Source of the DNA: Sphagnum compactum
Lineage: Eukaryota > Bryophyta > Sphagnopsida > Sphagnales
Direction of reading: 5' to 3'
NCBI GenBank assembly: GCA_965153455.1
Contig: OZ234493.1
Coordinates: forward strand, 24,914,213 to 24,978,212
Length of the DNA: 64,000 nucleotides
Made by a program: the position numbers and the translations under genes. The notes beneath the pieces were generated by a model. The model saw only the letters and a list, made by a program, of their open reading frames with translations, was not told where the DNA came from and searched no databases. Below are positions 10,455 to 24,200 of the stretch, piece by piece. Positions within the stretch are counted from its first letter, which is position 1. Each line of letters begins with the position of its first letter.

Positions 10455-13400
10455 CTATTTCCTCATTTGCGTGAAGAGGGGTGTAGGGGCTGGCGGGGTT
10501 GGGGTGCCACCAAACCCGGAAACTCCCCCACCAGCAAAAGCCCCAAATCCACCACCCCCACTTTGGTTGCCACCAAATGCCTGAAAGCCTCCACCTCCAG
10601 CCACTCCAGCAAAGCCTGCCCATTTTTCACACCATCTGAGTGAGATTGTTTACAAGAGTCAAGGTAAACACCTTTCATGACCTGTTCTTACAGCAAATTA
10701 CAGAGCACACAAGCAATGCCTGTCATCCAGTTGACTTGCAGCAAAAGATGATCACTGTGAAAATGTCAATGTTTCAATTCACTCTCAAGTTTCTGGCCAG
10801 CCATACATAAAAGTGAGTTGATTCTTGGTTACTATGTAACTATATCACTTTTTGTGACAGGTTACCTGATGGAGCACTTCCAAATCCACTAGCAGATGCA
10901 GCTCCTGCAAAACCTCCACCAGTAGCTGCACTTGCAAAACCTCCACTACTAACTGCAGTTCCCACCCCACCTCCAAATGGGCTGGACAGACCAGCCCCCA
11001 TTTGTCTTGTCTGACCAAATGCTCCCAGTGCACTACCCAAGGCTTGCTGCCCAGGTCCAAGCTGTGATCGTTGCCCAAACCCTCCAATCCCAGGTTGCAT
11101 GGGGGTTGCAAACCCTGTACCAGGTGCTGCTGAACTTGTACTGAAAAGATTGCCCCCAGATGGGTTACTTGTAGCAGCTCCAAACCCAATTCCAAATGGA
11201 CTTGCCTGGCCTTGCTGGGGTGACATTCCACTCCCAAAAGTGCTTGCTCCACTTGATTGTGGTGAAGATTGAGCAGAAGGCAAGCTGAAAGCTGCTGGCC
11301 GAAACAGCTGACCCTGCGGTGCAGACAATGGAGGAAACATTGATGAAGGCTGTTGGGGCATAAATGGGGATGAACTTCCAAAGGGGCTGCTCTTTTGGGC
11401 TTCAGCTGGTGATGGAGTTGACCCTAACCCTAAACCCCCAAGGCTTCCAAACCCACTGAGCACTCCTGAACCTGTTGGTTCTTCCTCCATGTCCTCCTCA
11501 TCAAGATCAGAGGGTTGCATTGACACAGATGTGAACAATGGAGCTTGCACTGGAGTGTTTGATGCAGGAAAAACAAACTGTGTTGTGGGTGTTGGGGGAA
11601 GGGATGCTGGAGGTCCTAGATTCTGTACTGCTGCAGGTGATGACAGAGGCCCTTGCTGAGAAGAGACAGGTGTGCTGAGGGATGAAGAATTCTGGCTCAC
11701 TTGAGTGATGGTTGGTGCAGCAGCCACAGAGGCAACCACCTGAGGTTTCTCAGCTGAAAGAGGTGTAGCTGTAGTTGTAGGTTTCACTGGAAAAAAAGCT
11801 GCACTGCTTGAATTGTGAAAACTTCCTGAACTAGTAGCTGGCTTGTTGAACTGCAGTTGCGCAGGAGGGGTGAGGGGCAGAGGAAGCTTCTCATCATTGA
11901 ACTGGCTCTTGGTATCCACTTCCTTAAAGCCTGAAAGTTTGTTGCCAGAAAGATTCAGTGTGAAAGCTGATGGAGCTGCTACGCTCACAGAGGTGGCAAC
12001 CCCTTCTGGAGATGAATACAGAGGCAAACTTCCTCCTCCTCCAAGAGGCATGGGCTTTGAAAAACTACTAGCTTTAGATGGAGCAATCTTGGCTCCCAAG
12101 TTAGACTTATCAAGTTTCCCAGTTCCAAATCCTGGCTTCAGATTGTTGTCCACATTGATCTTTGGGAAGCCTTCATTGCCAGATTTGCCAGTAGCCTGGT
12201 TTCCAACTGTTTGAGTGGATTCTATATTCACAGTGTTAGGTAAACCTGATGAACCAGACACTGTTGAGGAAAAGATCCCCACACTTGATGGCTGTGAGCC
12301 AGAACTGGCTGCTGCTTGGATTGCAAGACTAGCTCCTGGTTTATCTGGAGCTCCACTAACTTTTGGTTCTGATGGTGTGGAAACAAAGGAGAATGAGGAT
12401 GCCAAGGTCGGTGATGCATTGCTTGCCCACTTAAACACACTCTCGGAGTTGGGAATGGAGCTCAAAGGGGTTGAGCTAGTAGTATTTGGGACTGAGGCAG
12501 CAGTAGTGCTTGCAGGTGGTGGCCCAAATCGTGAGGCTGGAAATGTTGGTGCAGTATCTCCAAACGATAGTGGACCCCTTGACACTGCCACAAGAACAGT
12601 CAACAGTGAGGACTTCTGTTGCAATCCTGTGAATCTAAGGCCAACAGAACAACCTCTGCATATAGGGCAAGCAATTCACATACAGGCTTCAAGCATTTGA
12701 GTTGCATTATCAATAAAGAAAAATATCACATACAGACTGTACAAAATAATGAGATTGCAGAATCTCCTGTGTGCTGCCTTGAAGATAATAACTTGATTGT
12801 AAACCTTACCTATCCTCTTGGATTCTGGTCTGCCCTCTTCTGACTGCTGGGTCTGCAATGAAGTGGGCAAGAATGACTTTTGTGAACTAGTGACACCAAC
12901 ATTGAACATATTTCCACTGGTGAAATTTGCCTCGTAATCAGAACTAGATGAGGTAGATGTAGAACTGGAAACCACTGAGCCTGTCTGACTGGAAAGGACC
13001 CGCCTCACATGTCGGGGATGGGCTGCACTTTCGTCAGTGGAGTCCTGGAGAAACAAACCTGGTAAGAATCCTCCCTCACACCTATATATCCTACATCATC
13101 TAGTTGCTGGATTCCGCTGGTAGGTGTTTGTAGAGTGGGCAAATCTTAGAGGGAAAGCTCTACTCTATGGGTGCTAAATTAGTGTGCTGCCGGATTTCAA
13201 ATGCAGTATGTGTTATAGAGTAGGTGGATGATAAAAGGGAAGAACTTGAGCAAAAAACAATAAAATAATAAAACTAGCAGTATGAACAAAAGTGACAGTC
13301 TCTCTCACTTGTTCAGGGACCGTCAACAGTAACAGGTATGATAGCAACATATCTACCATAACTTACCCACTGACTTTGTCAGCTCCCCATATGAGTATAG

Positions 13401-16400
13401 GCCAATGTGACCACTATCCTGCCTACTGAGTTTCTGTTGCAAAGCAATAGGAAGACTTGGGCATGATATTGGCTAGCAACATTGATTTGAGCCCTGAAAG
13501 GTCACTGAACAGAACACTAAGTATAAAGAGATTTCTGATTTTGGAACACTATGACCCAGGTTTTAGACATAGAGTTGCACACCTGAAATGGACGTAGATG
13601 TCCATGTTTGACTGCCAAAGAACTGGCCTGCTGCACAGGTTTAACATGTGTTACCCTCTCAATAGTTGTCTTAGGAGATGCTGCCCCACCCATTGCTCGC
13701 ACCTTCCCACCCCACACCACAGCAAAACACAACTGAATTTAAGTGCCAAGAACATTTCACCCCACACCCTGCATCTGGATGTTGTTCACCACAAGGACAG
13801 AAAGTTTGGAGAAAACATGTTTCTCAATACACATCCTACCAACACAACATGGCATCTCTTTCCCTGCTACCTTCCTTGCTTTCTCCTGAAAGGATGTATA
13901 CCAGAGGTGTCACTTGCTCCCCAGCCCAATGACCTCTATTCCCACAACAATAACTAGGAAGTTCTCAACCTCCTAAAGAAGAGTTACCATGTCCATAGAG
14001 TCTCTCCTCCTTCTTGCAGGTGATGGTGCTCCAACTGCTGAGTCTGATGGCACTGGTCGTCTTGGAGGAGTAGCCAGACCTGCAGTCCCTGAATCAAGCC
14101 TTAAGGATGGAGAATAGCTCAGTCGATGCCGAGCATGAGGACTTGGAATGGCCCCACTTGAAAATGGTTGTATTCGAAACTTTCTGCTCTCATCTGGAGA
14201 TATGCCAACAGATTTCAGGATTTTTGAAGCTGTTGCAGGCTGCGTAGAAATGTTTAAAGCTTCCATTTGCTGTGCAACTTCCTGCGCAAGATGATCAGCT
14301 GATGCCAGAAGCCCATTCACAGTGTTGTAGAGGTTCTGCAATGACTGGCCTCGTCTGGTAGGCATGACAAACTAGCACACTGTGAGAAATAACATGCTTT
14401 TGGTAATGTCCCTCCCACAAACACCAAGACAGTTCCTAGATGACATGCACAGCAGGCACGGTCCTCATGCATCAAATGCCAATGTAATGAATTGGTCAGA
14501 AATTTGACAGAGAATTGAAAGAACTCAAGTGCTGTCAAGCACAAGGATAAGCTATGCAAACCACTTTTACAAGGTAGAACTCACCCCAAGCTTTCCTGAC
14601 AGTCATAGTTTGTCTTCCTTCCTTTGGAGGTTGCATGGGACCTTCGACGACTAAGTTCAAGATAGTGGACATGCTCTTCTAGCTCAGCTATCTGTTGCTT
14701 CAAAACCTGAGTGACTCACAAAAATCACAGTTAAATCAGCTTGTTGCTAACATAAGGAAACCCTTCAGACACTACCTGTTCCCTCCAAGCATTCATTTGT
14801 GGACAGAAAGACTACAGATAGTCCAGAAGGACAACAAAGATCTTTGATTTGCACTTTAAATGACTTAAATCATCCTACAGAAGTCCACCCACTGGAATGG
14901 TGATGAGATGATGATGACCCAATGCTATAGAAGAGTAAGGCAACAAATCAAGGAGTTTCTGGGGATGTGGTACATGTCTTCATGCAGGATATTTAGATGC
15001 AGCATATCTCAGATATCTGACAATGGTCATGCCACTTGAGTTTATTCCATTCGCCATTATACCTGTTCAGCCTTGATGACCCGTTTGCGTTTCACATCCA
15101 AATCCGGTGGCAGCTTCCTTCGGCTCCATAGCTCTTGGTGGCGAGTGTCTGTAGCTTGCCCAGCCAAGCTCTGAACATAGATGCGCCATGCATCAACTGT
15201 TTTGGACACCCTGCCATATCAGTATGCAACTTCACCATCCTATTCTACAATCAGGTTCCAGAATTCAACCAGTCAGGTAATCAAGCAACAGCTAAGAATC
15301 TGGGGTGGCTAAGTAGCTCAATCATCATGAGTTTTCCGATACAATTTACTACAGTATACTAAGCACTGCTTAAGTAAAGCAGTTCAAATTGCCACTGCAC
15401 AAAGAAGAAACTGCATCAGAAACTATGGCTCCAAACCTCACCATATCCTCACCCCAAAAACTACACTTACGATTTCATACATTTTCTTTTCAAGAACAAG
15501 CAAGTGACAATACTCTTTGAGCAAGGAGAACCAAAATTGCCAAAGCTGCTCCATCCGGAGAGTGTCTTGAAGCAGAAGTACCTCGCAAGCATTCATCTCG
15601 CAGGTTCTCAATGCCCTTCCTCTGCTCTTCAACACTTTCCTGCACCAATAATGCACACAATGATGCAATATGACATTGTGTCTCCAAGAAACTTGTCCTA
15701 CTACACAATGCTCACTCAGACTACACACTACATTCCTGGTCAAACTTGCTTTCAAACAATTACACAACTACAAGAAGATTTACAAAATTTTGTAAATAGA
15801 ACTATTTCTATTTCTTATAGGAATTGAGATTAAAAAAAAAAAATTTAAATTCTTATTCAACGGGTTAACACAAAAGAGAAGATCCAAGAGGGTACCTTGA
15901 CATTCTTACAGCTTTCAGCAAGGTTGCGGATGCCAAACTCAAGCTCATCCAAAGACTGCTTTGTGAAAGATGGGGGTGGATTACGAATGCTCTTTTGGCT
16001 CCTCCCTTCAATGTATGCCATCAAACTATCCACTTCATCTGCCATTTGCTTCACCTGCAGATATAAATGTGATTTAAGATATTTATTATGAATGTGAACA
16101 TGGAGAGTGAGGTGGAAACATTGGCATTTCAACCCTGTCCACTATTGTCTTACTGGACTAGTATCAATGTGAATTCATGGAGGAGGGCTATACAGAAATT
16201 TGCAAAGAGTATGAAGCTGATGACCTGAGATCATCTGTCTAAGATGACAGCAAGGGCTTAATGATCTGCCCAGCTTGCAAATAAATGACAGCCAAAATCT
16301 CCACAACCACTTCGCAAATCAGACGAGCCAAACAGGTGGAGATGATTGCTAACCTTCTCCAGCTCTAGAATGAAGGCCTCCATTTCAGTACCACCAGATT

Positions 16401-19400
16401 GCTGGGCTGGAGTCACTGTAACAGGCGGGGCTGTCATGGTTGTGGCAGTTTTCACCCCAGTACTACTTGTCTTTGTAAACCCTGTCTGAGACCCTCGATC
16501 TAATTGTGGAAATTGTTGCGAGAAAACGGTTGCTGTAGAGGGCATGTGAGCTCTATTACCTTTCTCACTACCTGCATGTCCAGATAAACCAGGAGCTGGT
16601 GCTTGTGCAGGTCTTTGACCAGGAGTCCATGCAGCTGAGGATTTCTGAATGGTTGTGGATGGGGGCACCTGAACTACAGATCCACTAAAAGATTTCATCA
16701 AAAGAGTGGGTTGCTGAGGTGTTGATACTGTTGGTTGAATCTGATCAAGGCCAGATGGGGCACTCTTCACAGTACTGATGGCACTAGCATTGCTGGGTTT
16801 TGTAGTCATCAAGTTGCTCACTGTTGAGGTATTCGCTCCTTGCTGGCCCACTGTAGATGGTTTCTCATCTACCTTGTCGATTTTCTCATCTGACAAGCTT
16901 TTGCTTTGTGCCCTAACAGGCTTTAGCTCACCTGGTCTACCTGCATCATGTAAAAAAACTCCCCATAAAGGCTTGGCTGGATATACCCTTCCAATTCTTA
17001 TCCCAGCTTACATCCAATCACCAAATACTAAGACAAAGGTGCTGAAAACTGTCATGGAAGTTATATTCCAATTCACAAACACATTCTTGGCAACAGCTGG
17101 ACTGTGTCCTAAAATCTTTTGTCTCAAGTCCAAAGCTGTTGTTAAATCTATGTACATCTACCATAAGAAGAAAAATAAGCAAGAGGAGAGCATAAGTGAG
17201 CAACCTGCAGGTGAAATATTTTGTGATGCTTCATCATCTTCACTTCCATCATGGTCATCTTCATCTGTCCCACTACCAGAATAAACTGAAGTTTCGTCAT
17301 CACCCCTCTCGTCAGTTTCACTCTTAGCAGTCTGCACAATGTCAGTGAGTGCTTTGCTGGCAGGCTCCAATTTGAGAGGCTTAGTGGCAAGCTCAACAGA
17401 TGGTTTGGTTGGAGGTGCCTTTAGTTTACTGCTTGGAACTGCAGAAGGTGGGAATACAAGTTCTGTATTCATGCCATTCTGATCAAGCCTGCAAGATGAT
17501 CACACATGGCACCCCAGCTTGATGAATAATTAGTCTGGTAAAAGTATGTATGTTACAAACCTTTGGGGAGAGTAAAAGAAAAACCAAGTTGCATCCAAAC
17601 ACTGAGTAGGCACCTTTCTGCCTGCAGAACTAAAAGAAATGTAATACTAAGAAGATCCCATTGAAACTGCTCTGCTCTCCAAAATTCCTCGCTTCAGCAG
17701 TTACAGAGCACAAAAACATGCTACTGTATGACCTTTGTTTTCAGGTTGGACAGGCAATGGATTCAATGCAAAAAAAAATTGCTATGTTAGTCTCCTTTGA
17801 TTTTGGGTGCAAAGAGGAGACATACCTGGCAACTGAGAAGAGACTTAACTTCCCTCCAAGAGAAAGGCAGAGCAAGACAGGGCATGGAGGCAGTTTTGTA
17901 TCCCCACTGTCATCTCGAGGGTCTGTCAACTGCAAGTTGGTGGTTGTAAAATCAAAGGCTAGACCCAGTAACACATTGTCATCACCACTCTCTGTAAGCC
18001 AGAAATTCTTTGTCAGCATTGTCAGTTCCAAGAACTGGCATTGATTGTACAGAAGTTACACATGGAAATTGGAAGTATGTAAAGTCATCAAACCTTAATC
18101 ATTGTCACTACTGAGAACTGGCATTGCAGGTGCACAAGTTATGTTGGGAAATAGACAAAGCCATCAAATCTTAACCATTGATCTAGACACCTCGTAGCTC
18201 ACACCCCATCCAAACCAAGAAGCAAGTAATGTAGCAAATGATAACCTTGAAGCTCAATACGAGGAATCCAGGCGTCGTTGCTGAGTTCAATGTTGTATGC
18301 TTCCAGTTGAGCCCCTTCAGAAGACCATCCAATGATGACAATGTGATCATCAACACTGCGCCTGTTGGCAGCAACTGCCATCTTCCTGGAGGAACCAAGA
18401 CACCAGAGCTGAAACAAATCCAAAGGCCTTATTATATTTGTGTGGACAAAATTAGAACAAATTTTGATGGCAGTTCACCACTGTTACCATTCATCATAAT
18501 GTCAGTCATCAAGTATGGTCAATGACAATCAACTGCAAGAACCAGTGGCCCTCAAAGAAATTTCAACTTTGCAAACTTGAGAGATGTGCAGCCTTACCAA
18601 GGATCCACATACTGAGTGAGCATGTAAGGCCCACTCCCAGTTGGAATAACTACCGAGTCTGTGGAAGGAAATAGGTTTTCAAAGATCATCCCTTCCAGCC
18701 CCCCATCTTCCTGCAGTAGTCAACACAAGACCAACAATAGGCTTCAAGTTATGAGTAGACCACTTTGACCCACAGCCAGTTCAATCGACAAGTGCAGATA
18801 TATAGTGAATCTCCAATCCTCATTCCAATCTGTTGCCTGGACACCAGAGTGGATTAGAGCATTACCTGAGCAAGGTCTCCATTCTTCGATCTAAGGAGGA
18901 GAAGAGGGCAGTCATCCTCTTCTGCATCTTCACTGATGTGAATGTAGGAAACTAGCATGCTATCAGGACGAACCCAATTTATGCTTTCCACTGTCAAGAG
19001 GGACACACAAGATACTTAAAACATGCCAACCCCTAGGCACAATCAAACAATACTAAGCACAGTTGCATCAACACTATGTATCATTCACCAGCTGACTTAC
19101 AGCTCTGATAAAGCCAGAATTTTCCAGAAACTATCCTAGAATTAAATGACCATCCAGCCAAATTGCACACTTCCAAAGACAGTCATCAGCCTCAGCAACA
19201 GAAAACAATCACAATAACAAGCCCTGGGCAAATACTTCATCACTGTGCTGATTAACAAAAACTCGTATATTCATGTGGAGACTAGATGAGATATGGAAGA
19301 AGAACGGATAACTTTCAGCTGGCAAACAGACCATCTAAACTCTTCCAGTATCTAAGGAGAGCTTCAGATTTTAAACAAGCAATATATTCAAGAAAAGTTA

Positions 19401-20828
19401 TAAGCCTCCACTTACCTTTCAAACTAGGATCGTCTTCATCCTCATGGAGGTCAGCCGGAAGATCAACTGAAAATTCATTTTCAAGACTTGACGTGGCAAT
19501 GTGCAATGACCTGTCATCTGTGCTGTATGCAATGTGCTTCCCATCTGGACTCCAGCAAGCTGAAATTCAAACAACCATTGAAATGACAGAAGCGGGAATA
19601 TCAGATAAACATTGTTGCAAGATCAACATCTGCAGACCACCAACAATGCCAACCTCAGAAATCAAACATGTGGTTCTCTCTTGGCAACTACCCTAATCAT
19701 GCACTCCCACTTCCCACTTCAAATAGGCCAATGTCCAGGATACACATAATTGCAAAACAAAAGACAGAAAATTTTGACAAAAGAGGTGATGGGACAGACA
19801 CCTGCTTCAACTTTGCTTTCAACTAATTGTTCATAGTCCACACCAACTCCACCTCTGAAGAGCTGGCCTTCATGTGAGAGAACCAAGTAAACTCCTTCAT
19901 CAGCAGGACTCCAACTCAGATCCTTCACATCACCATCTGGAATGTCCTTTGTCTCGAAAGGGGACTTATCAAACTGCAACACATTAGCCAAGCCATAATG
20001 TCAGACACTAAGGGATCCGGATCCAACCTCATGGAAGTCACCACTTGTTGTGTCTATAAAAAGCTTATGCAGATTCTCTTATCGTCACATGTTGCATTCC
20101 ATGTGCTTGTTAGGGTTTATCTGCATGTGCCTGAAACCCTAAACCCTAAACCCCAAATTTGGCAGAACTGAAAGGTAGCAGCAAAGAGGTGAACTGACTT
20201 TGTGGACAAGGGAAGGAACATCGTAGAACTCTACAGCGCGATCGCCCACACAGACTGCAAGTGTAAGCTCATCTCTTGAGAGTGAGAGCGAGCGGACGTT
20301 CCGGACTGAGATAACAAGCTCACTCTCTTTCTCAGCCGTTCTATTGCCTCTGTCATTCTTTGATTGCTTGGCCAACTCCACCAATTTGGACGTCTTTGCA
20401 ACAGCGAACCCTGCCACCATCAACCAAAAAACAAAACACAAAACCTCAACACCTCCACTCAGCCTTGAACTCCTTAAGCTCCAGGTTCAATCACCCGTTA
20501 CTCTCACTAGCAGCAGAACAAACAATCCATTCATCGCTTCGTCATAACCCAGCAACAGTGCACAAAGAGCAAAATCGTGCAAGTTTACCAGGGCTAAAGC
20601 CATGAAGCAAGCAACAAATTCATGTAAGGAAAACATTATAAAAAAAAGAGAGTATAATATACCCTTGGCATGCACGAAGAAGGTAAGACCAAAGCGATTG
20701 GAGACAGCAAGAGCTCGTGCGGGGATCGAGTCAATGAAAGCTGGAGACTCCAACGTAAGGGAAATGTCATCACCGATCTTACGGAACACAAGGTCACGAG
20801 TCTCAGTAGGTGCGTGCCTGATATCCAT
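10455..20828 (-). CDS. NUP214: nuclear pore complex protein NUP214 (LNO1-like)
   Basis: Complete gene, ATG at 20828-20826 and stop at 10457-10455. Exons in transcript order: 20663-20828, 20199-20410, 19802-19973, 19416-19559, 18866-18990, 18598-18710, 18246-18385, 17826-17991, 17205-17488, 16354-16940, 15896-16054, 15582-15639, 15471-15514, 15063-15170, 14585-14706, 13988-14354, 12810-13044, 10866-12584, 10455-10615. They total 5,082 bases, 1,693 codons plus stop, and every phase agrees. The first ~440 residues form the N-terminal beta-propeller (ACWSPDGKHIAYS, LLCLSLGGKLSLFSVA); an acidic linker, a Ser/Pro-rich part and coiled coils (VKQMADEVDSL, QVLKQQIAELEEHV) follow. The last two exons hold FG repeats (SPFG, GGFG, SGFG). 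NUP214 sits on the cytoplasmic face of the pore and anchors mRNA-export factors. The length is close to the Arabidopsis protein. The gene looks intact. Confidence 0.93.
15515..15581 (-). other. 67-base intron in NUP214
   Basis: The shortest intron of the gene. Donor GTACTT follows LRDECLR and the acceptor lies in a pyrimidine-rich stretch ending CTCAAAG. Reading straight through would shift frame; removing these 67 bases joins a phase-1 exon to EYCHLLVLEKKMYEI without a stop. Confidence 0.7.
18032..18180. repeat. 83-bp duplication inside a NUP214 intron
   Basis: GAACTGGCATTG begins at 18032 and 18115. Each is followed by a related block ending in GTCATCAAACCTTAATCATTG and GCCATCAAATCTTAACCATTG. 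Period about 83. It lies wholly within the intron 17992-18245. Confidence 0.6.
20133..20154. repeat. telomere-like CCCTAAA run in NUP214 intron 2
   Basis: GAAACCCTAAACCCTAAACC is two to three units of the plant telomere repeat, with a reversed TTAGGGTTT nearby at 20110-20118. Short runs like this occur as telo-boxes in the 5' introns and promoters of plant housekeeping genes. Confidence 0.7.
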
Positions 20829-21073
20829 AGCTGGCTGGCTGGCTTCCCTGCTGGTGGGTGTGCCACAAAATCACAAACTCACAACATGGGTGCGATGCAA
20901 GCAAGCAAGCAATTCAAAACTAACGAACTCAAAACAATTCCTCTCGGCAATCATACGTTTGTATATTTCTTTTCCTCTATTCTGCCACAATCTGCTTCCG
21001 AACACACACATTAGTCACGGAACAAAAACCTTCCTTCCTTAAGACAAACTGTATGCAAGGAAAAAGTTCCAGA
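20829..21073 (-). promoter_or_regulatory. NUP214 5' leader and proximal promoter
   Basis: DNA immediately upstream of the NUP214 start codon. It is less AT-rich than the DNA beyond it and has no competing gene. No certain TATA box was identified, so the transcription start is not placed. Confidence 0.4.
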
Positions 21074-21282
21074 TTTAGGGGTTTAGAGTTTTAGGGTTTT
21101 AGGGTTTTGGATTTAAGAAAACCCTAGGAATCAAGGGACACAGTTTCACAAATTCCTGAGTATTCTTAATTCTTTGGGTTTTCAAGTCGGTATTTTTAGG
21201 GTTAGGGTTCAAGGACACATGCTTTAGACATTCTTCTTGCATTATTTGAGGTTTCAATTGGATGTTTTAGGGTTAGGGTTTA
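21074..21282. promoter_or_regulatory. telo-box cluster upstream of NUP214
   Basis: Three groups of TTAGGG-like units lie at 21074-21126, 21196-21209 (TTTTTAGGGTTAGGGTT) and 21266-21282. In the NUP214 sense they read AACCCTAA, the plant telo-box found in promoters of translation and cell-cycle genes. The first group is degenerate (TTTAGGGG, TTTTAGGG). They could instead be interstitial telomere debris. Confidence 0.55.
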
Positions 21283-24200
21283 AGACACTCTGTTTTTCAA
21301 ATTTTTGAATATTCTAAATAATTTAGAAAAAATGTATCAACTCAAAACTACTGCACAATACATATCACAATACACATAACATATCCCATTTTTTTAATTT
21401 TATTGTGAAAATTTCACAATTGCACAATCTCTAAATACTCGTTTTCTTAAATTACATTTTTGCAATGTCCTTACATACTCGTTTTTTAAAATTGTATTTT
21501 TACGATATTCTTGCAAATCCAAATCTATTAGCATCACACATTCTTTGCTTGAATGAAACAAAAATTTTAAAAACTTCAAACAAATAACAAGCAATATGTT
21601 ACAATATCGAAAATTTTCAATATCATCTCATGTTATTTATGAACATGAAATTATAGTACTATAGGACGAAATGGTAATTTTGACACAAACAAAATTTGTT
21701 AACAAATGTTGGTGCTAAATTTATTATTACATTTTTCAACAACAACACACGAGAAAACATTTTGTATTTAATTATAGTCTATAATCCACCTAAAATGTAA
21801 ATAAATTATTTTTGTTACATACTAGAAATCATTGTTAAACAAATGCCTCAAAATGTTCCAACGATTATTAGAGGAGAATTCAATGTTGATATCTTAACAG
21901 AAACATGTTAATACATGACATTACGATAACTTCATGAATGCACAAAAACTCAAACTTTTTTTCTTTGAATACACAACCATTAATAAAACACAGATAGACC
22001 ACATATCACCCAACCTAAAAAGGTATTATGATACCTAACGCACGTCTTTTGAGCCTATTTATTTAACATGTTTTCCTTTCACATGAAAGATTTGACACAT
22101 ACACCTAATGATGAAGTGTGAATAACCATATGATAACATATAAGGGAATGAAAAAAGGAAAAAAAAAAAAAAGGAGTTTTGTTTAGTTTGGAATCTTACC
22201 CTTTGGGCAAGAGCATTACACCCATTTGATTAGAAATTTCATGGATTTAATCAAGGTAATTTAATCTCTATTTTATTTATTGTATTTATTTTCAAAGGTG
22301 TTATAATTTCAAACATAGGACTCAATTTCATTATAAGAAGGCAAAGAAAAAAGGGGGAAATAATTGAATATTTTCTAACACAATATTTTGCAAGTAAGTA
22401 TGTTGAAGGTTATAAATCAAAAGTTGACATGGTGGGTATTGTTAAAGGTTGAATGTTAGAAAATGAATTAAAAGTAGGTATTTGATTAATGTGTTATTCA
22501 CATAATACCAATCATCATGTTTAATATTTGTTGGTATTCAATTCCTTGTTACATTTCAAATTTATATCTTTAACTATATGCATTTGATAGCAATATAGAA
22601 AGTTTTCAATTTGCTTGATACCAATACCAAGCTGGTATTAAAATCTATAAGAAATTTTTATACCATTCCATTAAAATTATGATAAGCCATAATTACTAAT
22701 AAAATGTTCACAATGCAATAAGTTGAATGTCAAAGTAACCCACCTCCAAAACCAATTAAAGATTATGGTTGTTAGAAGGCCTTCGCACATGAACGCTTAT
22801 GCTTTTGTGTTCACTAATACCCTTGGCACAAATTGTTAGCAGATAAACTATACATTGACAAACTCAAAAACTTCAAGATCCTACTTTGCTTTTGTTGGGC
22901 AAGGTTATCGAGCGGATACATTTGAATAGCTAAGACTTAGATAGAATCGGTTAATTAGCGTAATTCTAAGTTAATTAAACATTTTATGTAAAATAACCTA
23001 GTTTTTAGCAAATTCTAAGTAGAATGAAAAATTAGTCAAACTTTAACTTAACTGAACATTCGAAACAGGAAATGCAAACTACACAATTTTGGACGGTTAA
23101 AGGATTTGAACCTTTACATTTTGACATTTGTAAAGTTATGAGAAGTATATCAAGGACAATTTTGGGGTATAAGCTAGATGTACATAAATAGGTAATCATT
23201 AGTAATTAGGGTTGGAAAGCTTCACAACTTTTAGGGTTAATTCCACCTTAAACCTTTTTCAGCTTTAAGTGGATTAATATGTAAAAAGGACACTGTTCTT
23301 GGGTGTCTCCTTATTGAATGGAAAATGACAAAAAAAAACAAGGGTGAAAATCATAAGAGAGTGAAGGAAGAAGCTTTAGAATAACTTGTTATCAAAGAGA
23401 GGAAAAGAGGTAGGATGGTGGCGGGTAGGAGGGACAATAGAGACAAGTAGGGAGGAAGGTGAGGGGGAGAGAGGAGGAAAGGGGATATAGGAGGAAACCC
23501 TTGTGACCTAAAAACAATGTTAAACATTTTCTACGGATGAAAGTAGAAAACCCTAATTCAGCTCTATGGCTGAACTTTTGGAGGCATGGTGTTTCAAGGA
23601 CGCTGAATAATTTATTTTCTTATTTTTCTATTTTTGGTTTGGCTTATTGTTTTGTAGGTTATTGTGGAATGATCTTGGTGAGCCGGTTTCAGTGATAGAG
23701 TGTGATCTTGGTTGCTCATTGGATACTATTTACGACTTGTGTGAATCACGAGTTTGGTACAAGATTGGTGTAGAGCTTTCAGGGGAGCGAGGGGAGCGAG
23801 GGGATGTGGAAAAGAAAAATATATATGAAGCTAGTTGAAGTGGAGGAGGTGGACTTTTGGCGAAGGGATGAAGCTAAGTTCCTAATTTTTATGATGATTA
23901 AGATGCTGATTTGGAATTGGATTGTAATCAGTTAGGGGTAGAAGTTGATATGGACTTCTTCCTCTCTTGAATCTTGACATTTAATCTTCCGTTGTGCCAT
24001 AAGCATCAAGAAAAGATTAAGAGGTCTATCATTTTCATGTTAGGGACCAACACAAGGGAAATGATGAGTGAGTCAAGGATTTCATGAATGGTTGTTGTGG
24101 CAGCATCATCTTTGACAGTTTGGGGGTCTTAATGTGAGTGTGCAATGTGGTCATTCTGAGAAAAAAGTACATGTTGGATAGTGGGAGCTCTGGGGATTTT

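Noticed and set aside
10845-12700. Other long open frames across the FG-repeat exon of NUP214, on both strands
   Set aside because: They are alternate-frame or antisense readings of the Ser/Gly/Phe-rich coding exon, which is open in several frames because of its composition.
15541-15600. Apparent frameshift in the NUP214 coiled-coil exon
   Set aside because: A 67-base GT-AG intron (15515-15581) in the right phase explains the frame change without any lesion.
23099-23115. tRNA T-arm-like hairpin (AAAGG, seven-base loop, CCTTT)
   Set aside because: No matching acceptor stem, D arm or anticodon arm could be found at the required distance.
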